Of a stretch of DNA of 13,836 nucleotides, positions 1 through 6,523 are shown piece after piece. The notes beneath the pieces were generated by a model. The model saw only the letters and a list, made by a program, of their open reading frames with translations. It was not told the origin of the DNA and did no database searches. The position numbers were made by a program, and so were the translations under genes. The stretch is from Armatimonadota bacterium. GTDB lineage: Bacteria; Armatimonadota; Armatimonadia; Armatimonadales; Armatimonadaceae. Positions within the stretch are counted from its first letter, which is position 1; every line of letters begins with the position of its first letter. The stretch lies in contig JACMIU010000227.1 of the NCBI GenBank assembly GCA_014380985.1, forward strand, positions 1-13,836, in the 5' to 3' direction.

Positions 1-1
1 C

Positions 2-1261
2 AACCCGACTTCGGTACGGCCGACGTTTACGGTCGACAAGGCCGGGACCTACGTCATCCAACTCGTCGTCAACGACGGCAAGCAGAATAGTGCTCCCGAA
101 TTCGTCACCATCTCAACGCATAATACGCCGCCGGTGGCGAACCCCGGACCCGCGCAGGCAGTCACCCTGAACTCCGCCGAATACGAACGCGCTCTGGACT
201 GGGTGAAAGCGAACTGCCCCGAAGGAAACGATGTCAACACGCCGGAGCAAACGCGAACCCGTCAGCGCAAAGACGGCGAGTGGGAAACATCGGTTAAATC
301 CGCGCTGATTGCCCGCGACCTGATGATTGGCAACCCCGCGCTCGCGGAAGCCGGGTTTATTGAGGAATCACGCGGGCATAACGGGCTTATCGGCGGCTTT
401 CAAGGGCAACGTCACTGGACGGACAATTTTGCCAACGGCGACTTTTTAGAGGCGATTTTGAACTCGTCATTCGACTGGAACGGCGTTCGGCAACCGTACT
501 TAGTCGCCACCGAAAACGATTCGCTGAACGGCGCGAGCATGGCATTAGGGCATCTGCTGACCGGCGGAACCGCGCAGTTGTTCGCCGATGTTCGCACGTA
601 TTGGTCGCCCGAATCGGTCAAGCGCGTGTCTGGTTATGATCTTGAAGGCGCGGCGTCGGGCGGGATTTTGCACCTGATTAACTCCGGCTCGGCGGCACTC
701 GATTGGACGGGCGAGGCGGGCGTGAAACCGTTCACCGATTTGACTGGTGCTGACGCTTCGGCGTGCCTTGCGGCGACAAAATGGTGCGCGTCCGTGACCG
801 AGTATTTCCCCGGCGGCGGTTGGTCGTCCAACTTCAAAACACGCGGCGGTATCCCTTGCACGATGTTTCGTTTGAATTTGGTCAAGGGTTTGGGACCCGT
901 TCTGCAAATCGCCGAGGGCGTCACGATTGAATTGCCCGATGCGGTTCACGAAACTTTAGACGCACGCACGAACCCGACATGGCCGACGACATGGTTTGTC
1001 CCCCATCTGACCGGCACGGGCGCGTTTACCGATGTGTACTCGGTGATGAACGCATGGGGGGCGAACCACGGGGCTATTTGTGTGGGTCTGATCGGCGCGG
1101 ACTTAATCACGCTCGCTTCGATGCTACGGATTCCGGTGGATATGCACAACGTTCCCGCGCCGCAGGTGTTTCGTCCGGCGTCGTGGACGCGATTCGGTAC
1201 GGCGGACGCGGAGGCGGCGGACTACCGGGCGTGTACAGCTTACGGTGCGTTATACGGATAG
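2..1261 (+). CDS. fucI: PKD-like repeat fused in frame to C-terminal part of L-fucose isomerase (5' partial)
   Basis: The frame is open from base 2 to the TAG at 1259-1261, so the gene starts outside the window. Bases 2 to about 165 encode the end of an extracellular PKD/REJ-like repeat (AGTYVIQLVVNDG, then NTPPVANPGPAQAV). From about base 170 the protein is L-fucose isomerase, which interconverts L-fucose and L-fuculose in the cytosol. From memory of the E. coli enzyme, the segment starts near residue 225 and runs to the normal C-terminus. The three metal/catalytic residues are present: Glu in ATENDSLNG (codon 512), Asp in FADVRTYW (587) and His in WGANHG (1067). The N1 domain and part of N2 are missing, so normal hexamer and active-site assembly is unlikely. 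The isomerase part shows no decay. This is either a recent deletion/fusion or an assembly chimera. A GTG at 134 could start a 375-residue product but sits inside the PKD part. Confidence 0.85.
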   Translation, partial: NPTSVRPTFTVDKAGTYVIQLVVNDGKQNSAPEFVTISTHNTPPVANPGPAQAVTLNSAEYERALDWVKANCPEGNDVNTPEQTRTRQRKDGEWETSVKSALIARDLMIGNPALAEAGFIEESRGHNGLIGGFQGQRHWTDNFANGDFLEAILNSSFDWNGVRQPYLVATENDSLNGASMALGHLLTGGTAQLFADVRTYWSPESVKRVSGYDLEGAASGGILHLINSGSAALDWTGEAGVKPFTDLTGADASACLAATKWCASVTEYFPGGGWSSNFKTRGGIPCTMFRLNLVKGLGPVLQIAEGVTIELPDAVHETLDARTNPTWPTTWFVPHLTGTGAFTDVYSVMNAWGANHGAICVGLIGADLITLASMLRIPVDMHNVPAPQVFRPASWTRFGTADAEAADYRACTAYGALYG

Positions 1262-2569
1262 CGCGTCAAGGGCGGCGGTAATTTGCTTAATGGCAAAGTC
1301 AATCTGTTCGTGTTCGATAACGAGGGGCGGCACGAGTTCGATAACGTCGCCGCCTCCCGCCGGTAGCACAATCAAGCCACGCTGGAGCAGTTCATAGACC
1401 AAGCCGAGCGCGACCTCGCGCTTGTGGAAGCGGACGCCGAGCATTAGCCCGCGCCCGCGCACTTCAGCGATATGCGCCGGAAACCGCGCCGCGAGTTCGT
1501 GCAACCGCGCTTTGAAATACGCGCCGACGGTTTTGGCGCGGGCGGGCAGGTCGCGGCTTTCGATTTCGCCGATTGCGGCAAGGCTCGCCGCGCAAGCGAG
1601 GGGGTGTCCCAAAAAGGTGGACGTGTGCATCGCCTCGCCGGTGCTTGTCCCCCACGCGGCGGCGACATCAGGGCGCATCGCGCAGGCGGAAATGGGAAAC
1701 CCGCCACCCATCGCCTTGCCCATGCACAGAATGTCGGGAACCACGCCCTCGGCGTCGCAAGCGAAATAATCGCCGGTGCGCCCCCATCCAGTGAATATCT
1801 CGTCTGCGATGAGGAGCATTCCGTACCGGTCGCACAGGTCGCGCAAGCCGGGCAAATAGCCGGGAGGTGGCTCGACAATCCCGCCGCGCCCTTGAATCGG
1901 CTCGACAATCACCGCGCCGAGCGTGTCGCCGTAGTCGCGGAAGGCGGATTCCACGAACGACAAACACGCTCTGGTACAACTCTTGCAGGAAAACGAACAG
2001 GACACGGGATCGCAAAACGGCACGTGCCGCCCGAATTGGGGAACCTGTCCGGAAAACGGGGTGCGGAAATCGGCGCGTTCGGTAACGGCGAGTGCGCCCA
2101 TCGTCAAGCCGTGGTAGCCGGAGCGGAATGCTAAAACGCCGGGCTTGCCGGTCGCAAGTCGCGCCGATTTCAACGCGGCTTCCACCGCGTCGCCGCCGTT
2201 CAAACCGAAAATAACGTAGCCGAGGTCGCCGGGGGAATGTTCGGCGATTTTCTCCGCAAGCCGAACCTTGAGACCCGATGGGTGAACATCGCCCATGCCG
2301 TGAATCAGAACCGCCGCTTGTTTTTGTATCGCCCCGACCACGCGGGGGTTCGAGTGACCGACGCCCATCACGCCGAACGCGGCGGTTAAATCAAGGTACG
2401 AGTTGCCATCCACATCGGTGACTAAAGAGCCGGAAGCCGATTCCCAAAACACGGGAAAGCGGCGTTCGGGATCTAAAAACGTGATATTCGGGTTTTCCGA
2501 GCGGCGGAGTTCGCCCGCAAGCAAGAGCGATTTCGCGCCGGGAATCGCGGTTTTTCGCGTAGGTAGCAT
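1250..2569 (-). CDS. Class III PLP-dependent aminotransferase (4-aminobutyrate aminotransferase-like)
   Basis: A 439-residue fold-type I, class III aminotransferase of normal family length. Visible signatures are GYHG (151-154) at the cofactor site, the acidic pair in LLIADE (Asp256), GWGRTG (261-266), the Schiff-base lysine Lys285 in CMGKAMGGG, and the STFLGHPLACAAS region (317-329). It should transfer an amino group from an omega-amino or similar substrate to a keto acid in the cytosol; the substrate cannot be read from the sequence. Residues 186-202 hold five cysteines (186, 191, 195, 198, 202) where part of the GABA aminotransferase family carries a Cys-rich loop. The ATG at 2569 has no Shine-Dalgarno sequence but has TATACT six bases upstream, suggesting a leaderless message. 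The stop overlaps the 3' end of the convergent fucose isomerase gene by 12 bp. No neighbour points to a pathway. Confidence 0.93.
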   Translation of the reverse strand: MLPTRKTAIPGAKSLLLAGELRRSENPNITFLDPERRFPVFWESASGSLVTDVDGNSYLDLTAAFGVMGVGHSNPRVVGAIQKQAAVLIHGMGDVHPSGLKVRLAEKIAEHSPGDLGYVIFGLNGGDAVEAALKSARLATGKPGVLAFRSGYHGLTMGALAVTERADFRTPFSGQVPQFGRHVPFCDPVSCSFSCKSCTRACLSFVESAFRDYGDTLGAVIVEPIQGRGGIVEPPPGYLPGLRDLCDRYGMLLIADEIFTGWGRTGDYFACDAEGVVPDILCMGKAMGGGFPISACAMRPDVAAAWGTSTGEAMHTSTFLGHPLACAASLAAIGEIESRDLPARAKTVGAYFKARLHELAARFPAHIAEVRGRGLMLGVRFHKREVALGLVYELLQRGLIVLPAGGGDVIELVPPLVIEHEQIDFAIKQITAALDALSV

Positions 2570-2575
2570 GACGAA

Positions 2576-2581
2576 AGTATA
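2576..2581 (-). promoter_or_regulatory. -10-like TATACT for the aminotransferase, leaderless geometry
   Basis: Read on the minus strand, TATACT lies six bases before the ATG at 2569, placing the predicted transcription start at or next to the start codon. No good -35 is visible 16-18 bases further upstream, and no Shine-Dalgarno sequence is present. Confidence 0.45.
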
Positions 2582-2586
2582 CCGCT

Positions 2587-2616
2587 TTGCCGAAAACTTC
2601 GTTTTGGCTGTATACT
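2587..2616 (+). promoter_or_regulatory. Sigma-70-type promoter for the LCP gene (TTGCCG-N18-TATACT)
   Basis: TTGCCG at 2587-2592 and TATACT at 2611-2616 are separated by 18 bases in the 88-bp divergent gap. The predicted start of transcription is near 2623, giving a leader of about 35 nt before the TTG at 2658. It lies back to back with the aminotransferase promoter, so the two genes may share regulation. Confidence 0.55.
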
Positions 2617-2657
2617 CTAACGAAGAGTTTGAATAAAACTCATGGGAACTATTTTCA

Positions 2658-4196
2658 TTGCCTTCACAGTACGATTACAACAGTAGTCAAACGGACGCGG
2701 ATTCCGCTCCCCCGAATCCCCCAAAAGGTCAGGCGCGGGTTTATAATGCGCCGGGCGAATTGAGCGCGATGCCGTGGCGGGACGCGGCGACGCTCCCCGC
2801 TTCGGGGTCGCCATCGCCTTCCAACAAGGGAAAACCGCGACGCGCACCGATTGCCACTGCGAAGGACAACAAAATGAAACGATATATTCCCATCGGAATT
2901 GTTGCGGTACTGCTCGGCACGGTCGCTCTAATACTCGGCAAAGCATTGCAGGTCGGTAACTCCATCGGCGGTGACCGAGGTATCGTCGGCACATGGATAG
3001 GTTTTAAAGACCCGCTGAGTCAGTTTCCCGCCGGGGCGAAACGCATCAACATTCTGCTGATTGGCAAGGATTATAATCACACCGACAAGGGGATTTTGTA
3101 CACCAAAAACGCCCGCGCCGACACTTTGATTGTATTTTCGCTCGACTTCGTGAACAAAAAAGTTTCCTCGATTTCGATTCCCCGTGATACGTACATTCCC
3201 GAACGCGGCGGCAGAATCAATGCGACCTACTCACAGGGCGGTGCGGAACTGACGACGAACACGGTGGGAAAACTGCTCGGTGTGCGCCCCGACTACTACA
3301 TCGCGCTCAAGCCCGATGGTATTAAAGCCCTCGTGGACGAGCTCGGTGGGGTCGAAGTGACCGCGCTTGACGCGATGAAATACGACGATTCGTGGGCGCA
3401 ACTACACATCAACCTTCCCGAAGGCACGTACCCGATAAACGGCGAACAAGCCGTCGGTTACACGCGGTTTCGTAAGTCGAACCCCGGCTTGCCCGTGTCG
3501 AAGGAAGAAGGCGACACGCGGCGCATGGCGCGTCAGCAAAACCTGATTCGGGCGATGGTGGAAAAAGGCAAGCAACCGGCAGTGCTAATGCGAGCCGATA
3601 AGGTCGTGGATACCGCGTTCAGCCAAGTCGAAACCGATCTTTCGCGCACCCAACTCCTTGCCCTCGCCACGATTTTCCGCGATACCGAACCGAGCAAGAT
3701 TACCTCGGCGACGCTTCTTGGTGAGGACGGTCGCGCCGGATCCATCTACGTTTTCAAGCCGGACGCGGAGAAAACAAAACTGATGGTGGATTGGTTGCTA
3801 CGCGGCGACGAGGGCGCGGCGAACGCACTGACCGTGGTATCGGTGCAGAACGGAACCGCAGTGCGTGGCGCGGCGCGGCGCGTCGCCGAGTCGCTACGCG
3901 AAAGCGGTTACGATGCCCGACCCGATGCCACCCGCCCGAAGTCCGGTAGCGGGGAAACCATGCCGGAAGGGCTTGCGGCGTCGCGCATCGTCTATCACAA
4001 AGCGACCTTTGAAAGCCGGGCGCAGACGATTGCCCGTCTCCTCGGAGTATCCGATGTGGTGAAAGTCCCGCTCACGCCCGCCGAAGAAGCGGCGGCGAGT
4101 ATAAACAAAGACGAGTCCCCCGCCGATGTGCAAATCGTGATCGGACGCGATATCGCCCAGCCGGAAGACACGGCGCAAAGCGCGAAAACCGAGTAG
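2658..4196 (+). CDS. LytR-CpsA-Psr (LCP) family cell-wall glycopolymer transferase with LytR_C domain
   Basis: A 512-residue membrane protein. Residues 1-72 form a polar, Pro/Ser-rich, Lys/Arg-ended cytoplasmic tail. Residues 76-97 are one transmembrane helix. The LCP core spans about 128-305 with NARADTL (151-157), SIPRDTY (173-179), YTRFR (268-272) and GDTRRMARQQ (285-294), whose arginines and aspartates bind the polyprenyl pyrophosphate substrate in this family. A LytR_C domain follows (about 391-498, starting LTVVSVQNGT). Family members move undecaprenyl-linked glycans onto peptidoglycan or other envelope acceptors outside the membrane. The start is uncertain. TTG 2658 is the first in-frame start after a stop and has GGGA upstream; in-frame ATGs at 2769 and 2874 are alternatives, and the latter has AAGGA eight bases upstream and begins just before the membrane helix. 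The kinase gene follows after 10 bases. Confidence 0.9.
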   Translation: MPSQYDYNSSQTDADSAPPNPPKGQARVYNAPGELSAMPWRDAATLPASGSPSPSNKGKPRRAPIATAKDNKMKRYIPIGIVAVLLGTVALILGKALQVGNSIGGDRGIVGTWIGFKDPLSQFPAGAKRINILLIGKDYNHTDKGILYTKNARADTLIVFSLDFVNKKVSSISIPRDTYIPERGGRINATYSQGGAELTTNTVGKLLGVRPDYYIALKPDGIKALVDELGGVEVTALDAMKYDDSWAQLHINLPEGTYPINGEQAVGYTRFRKSNPGLPVSKEEGDTRRMARQQNLIRAMVEKGKQPAVLMRADKVVDTAFSQVETDLSRTQLLALATIFRDTEPSKITSATLLGEDGRAGSIYVFKPDAEKTKLMVDWLLRGDEGAANALTVVSVQNGTAVRGAARRVAESLRESGYDARPDATRPKSGSGETMPEGLAASRIVYHKATFESRAQTIARLLGVSDVVKVPLTPAEEAAASINKDESPADVQIVIGRDIAQPEDTAQSAKTE

Positions 4197-4199
4197 AAT
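4194..4199 (+). promoter_or_regulatory. -10-like TAGAAT before the kinase gene, overlapping the LCP stop codon
   Basis: TAGAAT ends seven bases before the kinase ATG at 4207, and its first three bases are the LCP stop codon. No -35 match is seen at 4171-4176 and no Shine-Dalgarno sequence is present. It may give a leaderless kinase message, or the gene may simply be read from the LCP promoter. Confidence 0.35.
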
Positions 4200-4206
4200 A
4201 CGGATC

Positions 4207-4821
4207 ATGGCAATCGAAACAACGACCGCTACGGCGCGGTATCGCACGGTTCTACTTTTTGGTGCGCCGGGCGCGGGCAAAGGCACGGTGGGTAAATCGC
4301 TCGGTGCGATTCCCGGTTTTCTGCACATGGCGTGCGGCGATGTTTTCCGCGACATTGACCTGTCTACCCCGCTCGGAAAAAAGTTTATCGAGTTCTCGTC
4401 CAAAGGCTTGCTCGTGCCGGACGATGCGACTATCGCCCTTTGGAAGGTCAGCATTGACGGGCTGGTCGGAACGCATACGTTCCGACCCCACCGCGACACG
4501 CTGGTTTTAGACGGCATTCCGCGCAACGTGGAGCAGGCAAAAAGTATCGCGTCGTATGTGGACGTTCGCCGCGTCTTCTACCTCGTCTGCTCGGACGAGA
4601 AACTGATGATTGACCGCTTGCAACGCCGCGCTCTGAAGGAGAACCGCCTCGATGACGCTTCCGAGGAAGTGATTCGTCGTCGCTGGCGAGTCTATGAGCA
4701 GGAAACCGAGCCGGTTTTAGGGTTTTACCCCGCTTCCATCATCGAACGGGTAGACGCCGTAGGCGCACCGATTAAAGTTATCCACGATGTTTTGGGGCGT
4801 ATTTTAGCCGCTCCGGAGTAA
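4207..4821 (+). CDS. Adenylate kinase-family nucleoside monophosphate kinase, short-LID form
   Basis: A 204-residue soluble kinase that should transfer phosphate from ATP to a nucleoside monophosphate. The P-loop is GAPGAGKGT (19-27). CGDVFR (43-48) and DGIPRN (102-107, with Ile where adenylate kinases usually have Phe) match the NMP-binding motifs. NRLDD (146-150) and RRRW...Y (157-163) carry the phosphate-contacting arginines. The LID is short and has no zinc cysteines, so it resembles UMP/CMP kinase and short adenylate kinases more than the long bacterial Adk. AMP is the likely substrate, but UMP or CMP cannot be excluded, and I do not assign adk because a canonical Adk may exist elsewhere. 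It starts 10 bases after the LCP stop and its 3' end overlaps, head on, the helix-turn-helix frame. Confidence 0.88.
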   Translation: MAIETTTATARYRTVLLFGAPGAGKGTVGKSLGAIPGFLHMACGDVFRDIDLSTPLGKKFIEFSSKGLLVPDDATIALWKVSIDGLVGTHTFRPHRDTLVLDGIPRNVEQAKSIASYVDVRRVFYLVCSDEKLMIDRLQRRALKENRLDDASEEVIRRRWRVYEQETEPVLGFYPASIIERVDAVGAPIKVIHDVLGRILAAPE

Positions 4822-5035
4822 GCCCGTGGCAGGCGGCGAAGGTCGCTCCAACGCATCGAAAAAAGAATGGGCGACGTTTTCTCCGACACCGAATGCCGTC
4901 AGAGCCGCCGGAAGTTCGTGCGACCGCGGCACGGTTTTGCCCGCTTCCCACCATGACAGCGTGGATTTGTGGACGCCGACACGTGCCGATAGTTGGGCAA
5001 GGCTCCAACCACGATCTTGCCGTAACCGAAAGCAT
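4804..5035 (-). pseudogene. XRE-family helix-turn-helix protein, no intact start codon (frameshifted or truncated)
   Basis: Between the kinase and DUF1385, one minus-strand frame ends at the TAA at 4804-4806 and encodes a clear HTH_3/XRE domain. It begins FRLRQDRGWSLAQLSARVGV (from about 5031), continues HKSTLSWWEAGKTVPRS, and ends with a helix of the form VAHSFFDALERP. Helices 2-3 (LAQLSARVGVHKSTLSWWE) are typical for DNA binding. The frame is open back to a TGA at 5086-5088 but has no ATG, GTG, TTG or CTG before the domain. An ATG at 5033-5035 lies just upstream in another frame, and a single-base shift right after it would give a protein of about 75 residues. A one-base indel, a decayed gene, a sequencing error or a recoding event would all fit. 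It follows DUF1385 on the same strand and would be cotranscribed with it. Confidence 0.6.
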
Positions 5036-5039
5036 GGCG

Positions 5040-6131
5040 TTAAGCGACTATGGCGGGAGTGGTTGCCGTTGCCGCGTTCTCGTTTTCAGCACGCATCGCC
5101 GCTTCGAGTGAGGCGATAGCGACGGCGATCTGTTTGCCGTCGGGTTCACGGGTCGTAAGCAGTTGTGTCCACATTCCGGGGCGCGATAAAGCGTCGGCGA
5201 GCGGATTGCCCCGGTAGCGACCGGCAAGACGTAGCAGTTCAAACGAGATTCCCGCGACGGGGAACATCAGAGCCACCATTACGGCAAGCCGGATAATGCC
5301 GGTCAGGAGCCGTTCCAGTACGACAAGGTTTGCCGGAAGTTGCGGCAAAAGCAGTTGGTACAATTGAGACTCGCGGAATACAGCGAATAGTAACGTCGCC
5401 ACGACCATGACAATCACCACAAACGACGTCCCGCAACGCGGGTGAAGCCGGGACTGCGCCAAGCCGTTTTCCACGGTGAGCGGCAGTTTCGCTTCCAACA
5501 TATTGATAACTTTATGCTCCGCACCGTGATACTCGAAGGTGCGGCGCACGTGCTTGTACTGCGACACGGCAAGGATATAGGCGAAGAAGATAGTCAGGCG
5601 AACGATGCCGTCAAGGAGCGCGGTCTGCCACCAGCCGGTGATGCCGAGGCGCGGCGCAAAAACCTCGGTGATCACATACGGGATGCCGACGATTAAGCCG
5701 ATGCCGATAGCAAGCCCCAGCACCATTGCTCCGCCGATGTAGACATCGGTGACGCCGGATTTAGCGAACTTCGTATTGCCGGGAATCACCACACCAACTA
5801 CCGGCGCGGCTCCGACCGGGGCGACTTCGGCGCGGGTCATGGCGTCCGCGTTCGGTTGGTCAATCCCCTGTTCGGCGACCTTTGCTGCCCAGAACAGGGC
5901 GCGGGTTCCGAGTGCCATGGCGTCCACAATCATAAACCCACCGCGCAGGAAAGCCAATTTCTGCCAATCGGGGCGCAAGGATTTGGGAACCGGTTCGCAG
6001 GTCGTGGCGATCATGCCGTCCGCTTGCCGACACGCCACGGCAAAGAACAGGGGACCGCGCATCATCACGCCCTCGATGACCGCCTGCCCCCCGTAGAGTT
6101 TCGCCGGTGTATCTGTGTTCGGTTCGCTCAT
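5040..6131 (-). CDS. DUF1385 integral membrane protein (YqhQ-like)
   Basis: A 363-residue polytopic membrane protein of the DUF1385 family, whose biochemical role is not established. The three family signatures are present: GGQAVIEGVMMRGP (14-27), EYHGAEHK (200-207) and HPRCGTSF (230-237). Hydrophobic segments are at about 131-155, 172-190, 234-252 and 274-295. I chose the ATG at 6131 because the conserved block starts right after it; an in-frame TTG at 6173 would add 14 unrelated residues and almost reach the rpmE stop. No Shine-Dalgarno sequence precedes it. It lies 47 bases after rpmE on the same strand; rpmE next to DUF1385 is a recurring pair in several bacterial phyla, often followed by prfA and prmC. 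Here the next frame is a helix-turn-helix remnant instead. It is probably read from the rpmE promoter. Confidence 0.93.
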   Translation of the reverse strand: MSEPNTDTPAKLYGGQAVIEGVMMRGPLFFAVACRQADGMIATTCEPVPKSLRPDWQKLAFLRGGFMIVDAMALGTRALFWAAKVAEQGIDQPNADAMTRAEVAPVGAAPVVGVVIPGNTKFAKSGVTDVYIGGAMVLGLAIGIGLIVGIPYVITEVFAPRLGITGWWQTALLDGIVRLTIFFAYILAVSQYKHVRRTFEYHGAEHKVINMLEAKLPLTVENGLAQSRLHPRCGTSFVVIVMVVATLLFAVFRESQLYQLLLPQLPANLVVLERLLTGIIRLAVMVALMFPVAGISFELLRLAGRYRGNPLADALSRPGMWTQLLTTREPDGKQIAVAIASLEAAMRAENENAATATTPAIVA

Positions 6132-6150
6132 AAGAGAATTGCTTGCCGTT

Positions 6151-6156
6151 ATGATA
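6151..6156 (-). promoter_or_regulatory. Possible internal -10 (TATCAT) before DUF1385
   Basis: Minus-strand TATCAT lies 19 bases before the DUF1385 ATG, inside the 47-bp rpmE to DUF1385 gap. No -35 is seen at the right distance, so it is a weak candidate for a secondary promoter. Confidence 0.2.
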
Positions 6157-6178
6157 CCCGACGATTGCGCCAAGACGC

Positions 6179-6433
6179 TTACTTTTTCTTCATGCCGTAT
6201 TTTTGCATGAACTTCTCAACACGTCCTTCGGTATCCATAATCTTTTGTTTACCGGTAAAGAACGGGTGCGACGCCGACGTAATTTCCGAGGTAAACACGG
6301 GGTACGTTTTGCCGTCTTTCGCATAAACCGCGGTTTTGGTGGTTTTCAGGGTGGAGCGGCTCAAAAACTGGTAATCGGTCGAACCGTCTTGGAACAAAAT
6401 CCAGCGATATTCGGGGTGAATCGAATCTTTCAT
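6179..6433 (-). CDS. rpmE2: 50S ribosomal protein L31 type B
   Basis: An 84-residue protein that begins MKDSIHPEYRWILFQDGS and carries SRSTL, DGKTYPVF, SASHPFFTGKQ and GRVEKF. This is the L31 type B pattern with the C-terminal basic tail. It has no cysteine, so it is the zinc-independent form that sits on the central protuberance of the large ribosomal subunit. The frame is open further upstream to 6592, but the family N-terminus fixes the ATG at 6433. Transcription should start at the TTGCAA-N17-TACAAT promoter. The leader of about 50 nt folds into two hairpins, the second ending right at the start codon, so translational autoregulation is a reasonable inference. DUF1385 follows in the same unit. 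Confidence 0.95.
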   Translation of the reverse strand: MKDSIHPEYRWILFQDGSTDYQFLSRSTLKTTKTAVYAKDGKTYPVFTSEITSASHPFFTGKQKIMDTEGRVEKFMQKYGMKKK

Positions 6434-6484
6434 GTTGTCTATATGCCTTTCATAGCAACGCCCGACGATTTCCGAACGTCGGGC
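6434..6484 (-). promoter_or_regulatory. Two abutting hairpins in the rpmE 5' UTR (candidate L31 leader)
   Basis: On the minus strand, GCCCGACG (6484-6477) pairs perfectly with CGTCGGGC (6467-6460) across a 9-nt loop. Directly next to it, 6459-6434 forms a second imperfect hairpin: GTTG pairs with CAAC and CTAT with ATAG, with a small bulge, and a Shine-Dalgarno-like GAAAGG lies in or near the loop. The second stem ends at the base before the ATG. Together they fill nearly the whole predicted UTR. L31 leaders are known in several other phyla. That this structure binds L31 is inference. Confidence 0.55.
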
Positions 6485-6494
6485 ATAGAAACGG

Positions 6495-6523
6495 ATTGTA
6501 CCGCGTGTCGGACGTGGTTGCAA
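6495..6523 (-). promoter_or_regulatory. Sigma-70-type promoter for rpmE and DUF1385 (TTGCAA-N17-TACAAT)
   Basis: Read on the minus strand, TTGCAA at 6523-6518 and TACAAT at 6500-6495 are spaced by exactly 17 bases. The predicted transcription start is near 6486-6488, at the foot of the first leader hairpin. The -35 lies inside the 10-bp palindrome GGTTGCAACC (6516-6525). Confidence 0.7.

Noticed and set aside
1444..2134. Several long ORFs (up to 220 codons) antisense to or out of frame with the aminotransferase.
   Set aside because: High GC makes long chance frames; the aminotransferase frame alone shows conserved motifs.
4826..5119. Plus-strand ORF of 97 codons and minus-strand ORF 4778-5035 of 85 codons in the kinase to DUF1385 gap.
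   Set aside because: Their translations are rich in Arg/Pro/Ser with no fold, and both are shadows of the HTH frame and of DUF1385.
6460..6484. The 8-bp hairpin as a plus-strand or minus-strand terminator.
   Set aside because: No T-run follows on either strand, and it sits just after a strong minus-strand promoter.
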